This document shows positions 26,695-36,986 of a stretch of DNA of 64,000 nucleotides, piece by piece; positions within the stretch are counted from its first letter, which is position 1; each line of letters opens with the position of its first letter. The DNA comes from Acidobacteriota bacterium (lineage in GTDB: Bacteria > Acidobacteriota > Thermoanaerobaculia > Gp7-AA8): the NCBI GenBank assembly GCA_019244185.1, contig JAFATB010000006.1:248001-312000 (forward strand). The letters run 5' to 3'. A program made the position numbers and the translations under genes. The notes beneath the pieces were generated by a model. The model had not been told where the DNA came from. It did not search any database and saw only the letters and a list, made by a program, of their open reading frames with translations.

Positions 26695-27318
26695 GTGACG
26701 CTCCCCGATTTCGACAGCACGCAGACCTCGCGCGTCCGGCTCCTCACCGCCGGCCGCACGCTGTTCGCGCGCAACGGCTACGAGCAGACCTCCACCGCCG
26801 CGATCGCGCGCGCGTCGGGCAGTTCCGAGTCGCAGCTGATCCGCTATTTCGGCGGAAAGGCGGGGCTTCTCGAGGCGATCTTCAACGACGCGTGGACCGC
26901 GCTCAACGACGCCGTCGCGCACCAGCTCGACGACGCCGCGCATGGCCGCGAAGTCATCCTGCGCCTCCTCGGCACGATGATCCAGGCGCTCAGCCGCGAC
27001 CACGACATCGCCTTCCTCTTCCTCTTCGAAGGGCGGCGCATGCGCGGCGGCTCGCAGGAAGTGCAGCTCTCCGACGGCTTCCAGAAGTTCATGCAGTTCG
27101 TCGGCAAGGCCATCGACCGCGGGCAGGAGGACGGCTCGTTCCGCACCGACATCGCTCCGCAAGTCCTTTGTTCCGCCATGTTGGGATGTGCGGAAGGAAT
27201 GATCCGCGACCGCATCATGTCCGAGCGCGCGAACCATCCGCATACGCTCGACGACGAGGCGATCCTGAAGACGTTCACGGCCATGGTGAACGGGCTCGCG
27301 CCCGCGGGCAGCGCGTAG
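26695..27318 (+). CDS. TetR-family transcriptional regulator
   Basis: The product is 207 residues from a GTG at 26695. The N-terminal DNA-binding domain shows the family pattern: LLTAGRTLFARNGYEQTSTAAIARASGSSESQLIRYFGGKAGLLEAIF. The remaining 150 residues form the helical ligand-binding part, with no identifiable ligand. It stands between the exported protease-like gene (divergent) and glgP (convergent, ten bases away). The target is not clear; the divergent neighbour is the usual guess. Confidence 0.9.
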   Translation: MTLPDFDSTQTSRVRLLTAGRTLFARNGYEQTSTAAIARASGSSESQLIRYFGGKAGLLEAIFNDAWTALNDAVAHQLDDAAHGREVILRLLGTMIQALSRDHDIAFLFLFEGRRMRGGSQEVQLSDGFQKFMQFVGKAIDRGQEDGSFRTDIAPQVLCSAMLGCAEGMIRDRIMSERANHPHTLDDEAILKTFTAMVNGLAPAGSA

Positions 27319-27328
27319 TCGCCGACGG

Positions 27329-29797
<2,469 letters not shown>

Positions 29798-29820
29798 TGC
29801 GAACCTGCAACATTGTAATC

Positions 29821-31062
29821 ATGCAATCTTCACGCGCCGTTCCGTCGGCGCGCAACGTGATCGCGCTGGCGCTGTTCGCGCTCGCGCTGCACGCGGTCTA
29901 CTTCGTCGAAAGCAACCGCGACTTCTTCTATCCCGACTCCGCGACGTACCTCGCGCCCGCGAACGGCCTGCTGCACGGCCGCGGCTTCACCACCGACGGC
30001 CAGGCGGAGACGATGCGGACGCCTGGATATCCATGCATGCTCGTTCCGTTCCTGGCGCTGCACCTCGGCGCCGGCGCGATCGTCGCGTTCCAGCATCTGC
30101 TCGTCGTCCTGCTCGCGCTCGCGGTGTACGTCTTCGCCTTCCGCCGCATCGGCGCGCGGGCGTTGCTCGCGGCGCTCTTCGTCGCCTGCGACGTCCCGAC
30201 GATCCATCACGCGAACAAGGTGCTGACCGAGGTGCCGTTCACCGTCCTGCTGTTCATCGCGTTCGTGCTGCTCGTCGAACGCCGCGCGTGGAAGACGTGC
30301 GCACTGCTCTGCGGCGTGCTCGTGCTCGTGCGGCCGGTGGCGATCGCGTACGTGGTCGTCATCGCGATCGTCGCCGCCGTCGCGCGCGTGCCGCGCCGCA
30401 AGCTCGCCGCGATCGTCGCGCTCGCGCTCGTCCTCCCGCTCGCGTGGGCCGCGCGCAACGCGGCGCACACCGGCGTCTTCACGGTCGCATCCATCGCCGG
30501 CACGAACATGCTCATGTACCGCGCGGCCGGCGCGCTGGCGATCTTCGACGACGACGAATTCGACGATGCGCTGCGCGACCGGCAGGAGGAGCTCGAGGAG
30601 CTCGCGCAGAACGAGATCGAGGCGAAGTTCCACGCCGATCCCGGCGACCTGCCGCACGCGGTGATGGCGCGCGAGTACTCGCGCATCGGACGCCGCATCG
30701 TGCTGCAGCATCCGCTCGGCTTCGCACTGTCGACGCTGCGCGGCGCCGAGGTCGTGCTGTTCGACAGCGATCACGACGCGATCATGACCGTGAGCGCGGT
30801 CCCATCGACGATCCTCAATCCGCTGCTCGACGCGTTGACGATCGCGCTGCTGGTCTTCGCAGTCATCGGCACGTGCGCGCTGTGGAACCGCGACCGCGCG
30901 CTGGCGCTGCCGCTCGTGCTGACGATCGTCTACTTCGTCGCGATCTCCGCGGGCGCGGAGGCGGAAGCGCGCTTCCGCGTGCCGGTCGTGCCGCAGTTCG
31001 CGATCGCCGCGGCCGCGGGACTCGCCGCGGTGCGGCGCGCGATGAGGTCGACGGCGTCCTGA
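29821..31062 (+). CDS. Polytopic membrane protein, GT-C glycosyltransferase-like
   Basis: The product is 413 residues from the ATG at 29821. It has about ten hydrophobic helices. The first periplasmic loop carries the acidic pair seen in GT-C fold enzymes (FFYPDSATYL, residues about 35-45) and ends in TPGYP, which resembles the loop of lipid-linked sugar transferases such as ArnT/PMT-like proteins. A soluble acidic helix (about 240-270) interrupts the membrane part. It probably transfers a sugar from a polyprenyl carrier on the periplasmic face, but substrate and acceptor are unknown. It is followed by the anion symporter with a 17-bp gap. Confidence 0.65.
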   Translation: MQSSRAVPSARNVIALALFALALHAVYFVESNRDFFYPDSATYLAPANGLLHGRGFTTDGQAETMRTPGYPCMLVPFLALHLGAGAIVAFQHLLVVLLALAVYVFAFRRIGARALLAALFVACDVPTIHHANKVLTEVPFTVLLFIAFVLLVERRAWKTCALLCGVLVLVRPVAIAYVVVIAIVAAVARVPRRKLAAIVALALVLPLAWAARNAAHTGVFTVASIAGTNMLMYRAAGALAIFDDDEFDDALRDRQEELEELAQNEIEAKFHADPGDLPHAVMAREYSRIGRRIVLQHPLGFALSTLRGAEVVLFDSDHDAIMTVSAVPSTILNPLLDALTIALLVFAVIGTCALWNRDRALALPLVLTIVYFVAISAGAEAEARFRVPVVPQFAIAAAAGLAAVRRAMRSTAS

Positions 31063-31079
31063 TCTATCATCCGCGACCG

Positions 31080-32564
31080 ATGCCGTCGCAGATTTCGATC
31101 CGTCGTTGCGCGATCTCGGCCGGCGTCGCTCTGCTGATCCTGCTCATCCCCACGTCGCCCGACTTCACCGCGAACGTGCGCTTCACCGCGGCGACGGGCC
31201 TCTTCATGGCGCTGCTGTGGCTCACGGAAGCTGTTCCGATGGGACTCGCGGCACTCGTGCCGCTGGTCGCGTTTCCGCTCGCCGGCATCACGAGCACCGA
31301 GAAAATCGCGGCGCCGTACGCGAACTCCGCGGTGTTCCTGTTCATGGGCGGCTTCCTCGTCTCCGCGACGTTCGAACGCTGGGGACTGCACCGCCGCATG
31401 GCGTACTTTGCGCTGCGCCGCGTCGGCACCGAGCCGCGCCGCATCGTGTTCGCGGTGATCCTCGTGACGGCGTTCCTGTCGATGTGGATCTCGAACACCG
31501 CGACGACACTGATGATGACTCCCATCGCCGTCGCCATCGTCGGGGGCCTCGGCGCCACCGCGGCCGCGTCCGCGCTGCCCAACTCCTCCGCGCTCCGCAC
31601 CGCCGAAGCCACGCTCCTCGGCGTCGCCTACGCCGCCTCCCTCGGCGGCATCGGCACTCCCATCGGCACGCCGACGAATCTCGTGTTCCTCGGCGCCGCA
31701 CGCGAGCTCTTTCCGCACGCGCACACGGTGTCGTTCGCGGAGTGGATGGCCTTCGGCGTCGCGTACCTCATCCTGGCCGTACCGCTCTGCTGGCTGATCG
31801 TCGTCGTCACCGCGCGCGTTCCCAAAGGCGCCGCCGTGCCGCTCGAACAACTCGGCCTCACGAAGCCAGGCCCGATGTCGCGCGCCGAGAAAGTCGCGAT
31901 CGCGCTCTGCACCGCCACCGCGTTCCTCTGGATCTTCCGCGCCGACATCGTCCTCGGCTCGACGACCATCCCCGGCTGGTCGCGCGTCTTCCCTTCCGGA
32001 AAGCTGATCAACGACGCAACCGTCGCCATCGCGATGGCGATCCTCGCGTTCCTCATCCCGGTCTCGAAATCCGAGCGCCTCCTCGATTGGGAGGAGTTCA
32101 AGAAGATGCCGTGGGATGTGCTGATTCTCTTCGGCGGCGGCTTCGCCCTCGCCGACGCACTCGAGTCGAGCGGCTTCTCGAAATGGGCCGGCGCCCGCCT
32201 GTCCTTCGTCGGCAACTGGCCGCCGGTCCTGATGATCATCACGATCTGCATCGTGGTGACGCTGCTCTCCGAAGTCGCGTCGAACGTTGCCACCGCCACC
32301 GCGATGATGCCGATCGCCGCCGCCCTCGCGACGTCGATCCACGTGCACCCGTACTTTCTGATGATCCCCGCCGTGCTCGCCGCATCGTCCGGCTTCATGC
32401 TGCCCGTCGCCACCGCACCGAACACGATCGTCTACGGCACCGGCTTCATCCGCGTGAAGGCGATGGCCCGCAGCGGCCTCCTGCTCGATCTCGTCGCGAC
32501 AGCGATCATCACGCTGCTGATCTTCACGGTCATCCCGTGGGCGACAGGGATCGCGATGAGATGA
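31080..32564 (+). CDS. SLC13/DASS-family sodium:dicarboxylate or sulfate symporter
   Basis: The product is 494 residues with about eleven transmembrane segments. The two sodium-binding SNT-type hairpin motifs are visible: SNTATTLMM near residue 140 and SNVATATAMM near residue 402. WLTEAVPMGLAALVPL near residue 45 and FGGGFALADA around residue 350 are typical of the CitT/SdcS group. It imports di- or tricarboxylates or sulfate with sodium. The ATG at 31080 follows the GT-C-like gene at 17 bp. Transcription probably ends at the long inverted repeat just downstream. Confidence 0.92.
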   Translation: MPSQISIRRCAISAGVALLILLIPTSPDFTANVRFTAATGLFMALLWLTEAVPMGLAALVPLVAFPLAGITSTEKIAAPYANSAVFLFMGGFLVSATFERWGLHRRMAYFALRRVGTEPRRIVFAVILVTAFLSMWISNTATTLMMTPIAVAIVGGLGATAAASALPNSSALRTAEATLLGVAYAASLGGIGTPIGTPTNLVFLGAARELFPHAHTVSFAEWMAFGVAYLILAVPLCWLIVVVTARVPKGAAVPLEQLGLTKPGPMSRAEKVAIALCTATAFLWIFRADIVLGSTTIPGWSRVFPSGKLINDATVAIAMAILAFLIPVSKSERLLDWEEFKKMPWDVLILFGGGFALADALESSGFSKWAGARLSFVGNWPPVLMIITICIVVTLLSEVASNVATATAMMPIAAALATSIHVHPYFLMIPAVLAASSGFMLPVATAPNTIVYGTGFIRVKAMARSGLLLDLVATAIITLLIFTVIPWATGIAMR

Positions 32565-32569
32565 CGACC

Positions 32570-32742
32570 GGGGAACGACGAGAGGCCTCCGGCGGGCCGG
32601 CGCGGCCGGCGGCGCTAAGGGCTTAGCCAGTACGCACGTGCGGCTGCAGTCAACGTCGTTAACCGCGACCGCACATGCGTCTAGGCTAGGCCCTTAGCGC
32701 TGCCGGCCGCGCCGGCCCGCCGGAGGCCTCTCGTCGTTCCCC
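32570..32742. repeat. Long inverted repeat (53-bp arms, one mismatch) between two convergent genes
   Basis: Left arm 32570-32622 and right arm 32690-32742 are reverse complements at 52 of 53 positions, separated by 67 bp. Inside the loop the pairing continues in imperfect form (ACGCACGTGCGG at left, matching the complement of CCGCACATGCGT at right). The arms are very GC-rich. It fills the space between the stop of the symporter and that of the HYR protein. It could act as a bidirectional terminator, but it is much longer than needed. The inner part resembles a segment at 59099-59136, so it may be a miniature inverted-repeat element. Confidence 0.85.
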
Positions 32743-32743
32743 G

Positions 32744-35386
32744 TCAGTGCCTCACCGCGCGTTGTCGCGCGGGCGGCGCGACGTCGCCGGATTGGTCGTG
32801 GGAGACGGTCACGGTGGCGGTGGACATCGACGTGTTCCCGGACGAATCGGTGGCTTCGACGACGATCGTGTAGATGCGATCGGGGCCGTCGCCGCGGCGT
32901 TCGGCGCGGAGGTTCACGGTGAGCGGGCCGGTGATCTGCCAGTCGGCGTCCGCGTCGGGATCGCTCACGAGCACGTCCACGATGTGCGCGGTCGGGGAAG
33001 AGTCGACCGTGTCGCTCATCGTGACGCTGACGGTCACCGCGACCAGCTGATGATTGGGCGGCCAGAGCACGCCGGGAGACGCGTGCACGTCCGCGATGGC
33101 GGGCGGCGTGGAGTCGACGACGTTCACGGTGAAGCTGCCGCTCGCGGTGATGCCATGCGAGTTCGTCGCGGAGCAGACGACGGAGATGGCGCCGAAGGGG
33201 AACATCGCGCCGGACGCGGGAGTGCAGGAGATGGGGATGACGCCATCGACGTCGTCGTGTGCGCTGGCGGTGTACGTCACGTGTGCGCCGGCGTTGCTTT
33301 CCGCTTCCACGGTCATGTTCGCGGGGAGTGTGAGCACGGGCGCGGGACCTTCGAGTTGCGTCACGCGGACGTAGAACGTGCCGGTGGCGCTCTTGCCGTG
33401 CGCGTTCGTCGCGGAGCAGGAGACCGGCGTCATGCCGATCGGGAAGAGCGAGCCGGATGGCGGCGTGCAGGTAACCGGGAGTGTGCCGTCGATCTCGTCG
33501 TGCGCGGTGGCGGTGAACGACACGTGTGCGCCTTCGCTCGATTCGGCGGCGGTGGTGATCGTCGCGGGGAGCTCGAGCACGGGCGCATGTACGCCGACGA
33601 AGACGTGGAACGTGCCGGTGGTCGTGTGGCCGAGGGAGTTGGTGGCGGAGCAGGAGACCGTCGTCGCGCCGGCGGGGAAGAGCGAGCCGGACGCCGGCGT
33701 GCAGGTGACGGCGACGTCGCCGTCGAGATCGTCGTGTGCGGTGGCGGTGAACGTCACGTGCGCGCCGTCGCCGTTCTCGGCGTCGACGCTGATGTCGTCG
33801 GGCAATGTGAGCACGGGGCGATCGGTGCGCGGCGTGACGGTGACGTGGAACGTGCCGGTGGTGGCCTTGTTGTGATTGTTGACCGCGGTGCAGGTGACGA
33901 GCGTCGTGCCGAGGGCGAAGAGCGAGCCGGACGAGGGCGAGCAGACGACGGGGACGGAGCCGTCGTGTTCATCGTGCGCGGTGGCGGTGAACGTCACGTG
34001 CGCGCCGTCGTCGTTCTCCGCTTCGACGGTGATGTCGTCGGGAAGCGTGAGCACCGGCGCGGGACCGCTCGACGCGACCACGGTGACGTGGAACGTGCCG
34101 GACGTGGAGATGTTGTGCGAGTTCGTCGCGGAGCAGGTGACGGTGGTCGTGCCGAGCGGGAAAAGCGAGTCGGACGGCGGCGTGCAGGTCACCGGCAGCT
34201 CGCCGTCGGCGTCGTCGTACGCGCTCGCGCTGAACGGCACGTACGCGCCGTCGTCGCTCTGCGCCTCGACGGTGATGTCCCACGGCAGCGCGAGGTGCGG
34301 ATGCGCGATCGTGCGCGGCGTGACGATGACGCGGAACGCGCCCGTGGTCGTGCGCTCCTGATCGTCGGTGGCGTGGCACTGCACGATCGTCGTGCCGGTC
34401 TGGAACCACGATGCGGACGGCGGCGTGCAGAAGACGAGCAGCGAGCGCTCGGCGTAGTCGATCGCGGTGGGCATGAACGTCACGAACGCGCTGCCGTCGG
34501 GCTCCGTGGCGCGCACTTCGATGTCGTCGGGCAACGAGAGTCGCGGACGCGTGTCGTCGAACACCGTGACGAGGAACGAGCCCTGCGCGGCGTTCGCGTG
34601 CGCGTCGCCGACGGAGCAGTAGACGCGCGTCGAGCCGATCGGGAAAAGCGCGCCCGAAGCGACCGAACACGAGACCATGAGCGGACCGTCGACGATGTCG
34701 ACGGCGGTGGCCGAGTACGTGACGTGCGTGCCGCTCTGCGATTCGGCCTGCACGGCGATGTCGTTCGGGATCGAAAGCGCGGGCGGCGTGTGATCGGTGA
34801 TCACGACCGGGAACTCGCCGGCCGACGCGCCGTTCTCGTCCGCGGCGTTGCAGCGCACGGTGGTGGTGCCGACGGGGAACTTCCCGCCCGACAGCGGCGT
34901 GCACGTCACGTCCGCCGCATCGCCGTTGGCGCTCGTGGCGCTCACCGCGTACGTCGCGATCGCGCCGTCGCGGTCCGTCGCTTCGACCTTGATCTCGTGC
35001 GGCAGGAAGAGGAACGGCCCCGCGCTGTGCGTGATCTCGAAATCGGCCGGCGCGGAGTCGCGTCCTTCCTCGCCGTCCGCCGGCAGGTTGTGCACCACCA
35101 CCGCGTAATGCCCGACCGTGCGCAGCACCTCGGGCGGCAGCCAGAAATCGAGCGCCGTCGACGACGCCGTATTTGGTTTGATATCCCACGATCCGATGGC
35201 GCCGGAGATCGTCACCGACGTGTTCGGCGAGCCGAGGAAGTCGCGGCCGGAGACGTGGAGAAACGCCTCCGCCATGCCGACGGTCATCTTCGCCGGCGAC
35301 AGCTCATCGATGTGCGGTGCGGGACGTTCGGCGAAAGCACGCGCGGCGGCGAGGAACGCGACGAGGCAAATCGCAATGCGGCGCAT
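32744..35386 (-). CDS. Secreted protein with IPT-like domain and eight HYR repeats
   Basis: The product is 880 residues. A signal peptide covers 1-19, then an IPT/TIG-like beta domain (about 20-115). Eight tandem HYR (hyalin) repeats of 80-85 residues follow; each begins L-x-LP-x-(D/N)-I-x-VEA and carries a pair of cysteines (VxCxP...G-x-T-x-VxC). Repeats 4-8 are the most alike, the first three more diverged. The C-terminal 125 residues (SPGVLWPPNHQLV) form a known companion domain of such proteins, ending in a short basic tail with no anchor signal. It is probably an extracellular adhesive or matrix protein. Monocistronic; its stop lies against the long inverted repeat. Confidence 0.87.
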   Translation of the reverse strand: MRRIAICLVAFLAAARAFAERPAPHIDELSPAKMTVGMAEAFLHVSGRDFLGSPNTSVTISGAIGSWDIKPNTASSTALDFWLPPEVLRTVGHYAVVVHNLPADGEEGRDSAPADFEITHSAGPFLFLPHEIKVEATDRDGAIATYAVSATSANGDAADVTCTPLSGGKFPVGTTTVRCNAADENGASAGEFPVVITDHTPPALSIPNDIAVQAESQSGTHVTYSATAVDIVDGPLMVSCSVASGALFPIGSTRVYCSVGDAHANAAQGSFLVTVFDDTRPRLSLPDDIEVRATEPDGSAFVTFMPTAIDYAERSLLVFCTPPSASWFQTGTTIVQCHATDDQERTTTGAFRVIVTPRTIAHPHLALPWDITVEAQSDDGAYVPFSASAYDDADGELPVTCTPPSDSLFPLGTTTVTCSATNSHNISTSGTFHVTVVASSGPAPVLTLPDDITVEAENDDGAHVTFTATAHDEHDGSVPVVCSPSSGSLFALGTTLVTCTAVNNHNKATTGTFHVTVTPRTDRPVLTLPDDISVDAENGDGAHVTFTATAHDDLDGDVAVTCTPASGSLFPAGATTVSCSATNSLGHTTTGTFHVFVGVHAPVLELPATITTAAESSEGAHVSFTATAHDEIDGTLPVTCTPPSGSLFPIGMTPVSCSATNAHGKSATGTFYVRVTQLEGPAPVLTLPANMTVEAESNAGAHVTYTASAHDDVDGVIPISCTPASGAMFPFGAISVVCSATNSHGITASGSFTVNVVDSTPPAIADVHASPGVLWPPNHQLVAVTVSVTMSDTVDSSPTAHIVDVLVSDPDADADWQITGPLTVNLRAERRGDGPDRIYTIVVEATDSSGNTSMSTATVTVSHDQSGDVAPPARQRAVRH

Positions 35387-35477
35387 GGATGCGAAGCGCT
35401 TTCACAACGCGTACCCGGCCTCCCGAAAGGCGGCTTTCCGGCCGTATGTCGATGTGGCTTCGTGCGAGAATCGGGCG

Positions 35478-35888
35478 ATGCGGAATCCGGCTGCCGTGCT
35501 CGCTCTCGCCGCCCTCTCCTGTACTGCCACGACGACGCCGCAACCATCGCCCGCAACCGCGGTTCCGGCGGAAACGACTCCTGTCGCGACGACGACGACC
35601 ACGTCCACCACGACGACGCCCGCGCCGTCGGCACCCGAGGTCGATCACGAGGGCGACTCACCGCAGTCGGCGGTGGCGGTGCCGAAGGATGCGCCGGACG
35701 GCGGCGTCAGGTTCGAGAACGAATGGATTTACGGGCGTTTCGGGCGCTTCCGGCGGCACGGCGGCGGGACGGGCGTGCTCGAGAATCGCCGCTACGACAT
35801 CGTCGACGTCGAGCTGGCGGACGGCACGCGGCACAAGGTCTACTTCGACATCACGGAAAACTGGAACGCCTGGCAGCCGCCGCAATGA
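35478..35888 (+). CDS. Small putative lipoprotein with Thr/Pro-rich linker
   Basis: The product is 136 residues from the ATG at 35478. The N-terminus is a short hydrophobic signal ending ALAALSC, an acceptable lipobox with Cys at about residue 15. A Thr/Pro/Ala-rich low-complexity segment (about 17-50) follows, then a compact C-terminal part ending WNAWQPPQ that I do not recognise. It is divergent from the HYR gene (91-bp gap) and followed immediately by a strong terminator. Confidence 0.65.
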   Translation: MRNPAAVLALAALSCTATTTPQPSPATAVPAETTPVATTTTTSTTTTPAPSAPEVDHEGDSPQSAVAVPKDAPDGGVRFENEWIYGRFGRFRRHGGGTGVLENRRYDIVDVELADGTRHKVYFDITENWNAWQPPQ

Positions 35889-35916
35889 AAAACGCCGGCC
35901 TCGCGGCCGGCGTTTT
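35889..35916. terminator. Bidirectional rho-independent terminator
   Basis: A perfect 12-bp stem, AAAACGCCGGCC pairing with GGCCGGCGTTTT around a TCGC loop, begins one base after the lipoprotein stop codon. The T-run follows the stem on the plus strand and an equivalent run follows it on the minus strand, so it can serve both the lipoprotein gene and the converging gene that ends at 35939. Confidence 0.93.
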
Positions 35917-35938
35917 CCTGTCCACAACTCCGGGGGAA

Positions 35939-36817
35939 CTATTTGACGCAGGCGCGCGCGGAGTTCGAGTACTCCTGCTGGTACGCGTAGGTGCGGCCGT
36001 CCGGCTTCGACTCGGCGAAGAGGAAGGCCAGGTTCGTGCCCCAGGCGCACTTGTCGTCGGCTTCGTAGCCGGCGCGATCCCACCACGCGCTCAGCTGCGC
36101 GTCGGTCATCGCTTCGCGCGTCTCGTGGACGACGAAGTGTTCCTGGTTCTGGTAGTTCGTCCAGCCCGAGAGACCGGCGCAGGACGAGCAGCTCGGATAC
36201 GGCTGGATCGAGTACTTGATGCTGCTGCTGAGGTTCGCGCCGTCGCCGTTGCCGTGATAAGCGCAGTACTGCAGGTTCGTGCCGCCGCAGGAGGTCGCGC
36301 CGGTGCCGTCATCGGAGTAGTAGTTCTGCGGGATGAAGACCTCGTAGATCGTGTCGGTCTTGCAGCCGCCCGAGAGGGCCGCGCAGGAGCTGGCAACGCG
36401 CTGCTGGACCTGCGCGTCGGTGACACGGGACGCCGAAGGCGGCGTGGAGATGAAGACGTCGGGCTGCGTGCCCTTGAAGCCGGTCGAGCCGGTGCTGCGG
36501 TACTGGCTGAGCATACCGATGTGCGTGATCATGCCGTACTGGCTGTCGCGGAACGCGATCAGGTTGTTCACATACGCATCCGAGGTCGCGGCCGACGAGG
36601 CCCAGCCCCAGAAGATGAAGACGACCTTGGCGTTGGTCAGGACCTGGCCGCCGTGATCGACGAGCTGTCCCGAACCGCCGGGCGCTGCCCGCGCGGCATC
36701 CTTGTGGGCCATCTTGTGGACGCGCGGACGGAGTTCGCCGTTGTCGTTCGGGTTGCCGGCGAACGCCAACGTTGCTGCAAAGACAGAAGCAAGGGCGAGG
36801 ACGATCGTTTTCTTCAT
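35939..36817 (-). CDS. Secreted protein with HE motif, possibly PHI-1/EXORDIUM-like or metalloprotease-like
   Basis: The product is 292 residues from the ATG at 36817 (MKKTIVLALASVFA); the open frame reaches 36862 but that extension lacks signal features. A signal peptide covers about 1-20. HGGQVLTNAKVVFIFWG near residue 55 resembles the opening of PHI-1/EXORDIUM-type secreted proteins. Further on, FVVHETREAMTDA near residue 230 and DDKCAWG near 260 look like the HE...EA.TD / GDKC pattern of secreted proteins of that superfamily. Several cysteines suggest disulfides. Function uncertain; hydrolase activity is only a possibility. Confidence 0.65.
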   Translation of the reverse strand: MKKTIVLALASVFAATLAFAGNPNDNGELRPRVHKMAHKDAARAAPGGSGQLVDHGGQVLTNAKVVFIFWGWASSAATSDAYVNNLIAFRDSQYGMITHIGMLSQYRSTGSTGFKGTQPDVFISTPPSASRVTDAQVQQRVASSCAALSGGCKTDTIYEVFIPQNYYSDDGTGATSCGGTNLQYCAYHGNGDGANLSSSIKYSIQPYPSCSSCAGLSGWTNYQNQEHFVVHETREAMTDAQLSAWWDRAGYEADDKCAWGTNLAFLFAESKPDGRTYAYQQEYSNSARACVK

Positions 36818-36986
36818 GGTTGTCTTTTTTCTCCGGGTCCGTCTTAGTGCAAGCGGTGCCAAAGCGTCACGGAATCCGGCGATTTTCCGTTAAAGCAAAT
36901 GCTTGGATGCATTTATATCCATTCATCGACTTTCGGCCGGGGGAGCATAACTCGACCCTTCCGTCAGAAACTGACCCGGCTTTGGG

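Noticed and set aside
32747..36847. 1366-codon plus-strand open frame
   Set aside because: Antisense to the HYR gene and its neighbours; low-complexity Arg/Gly/Ala composition shows it is not coding.
36848..36862. Possible sigma-54 promoter (TTGGCACCGCTTGCA, minus strand)
   Set aside because: The GG and GC elements are eight bases apart; sigma-54 promoters need ten. Helical phasing would be wrong.
36897..36914. Inverted repeat AAATGC-TTGGAT-GCATTT upstream of the HE-motif gene
   Set aside because: The 6-bp arms are short and AT-rich; no neighbour gene gives it meaning, so I do not call it an operator.
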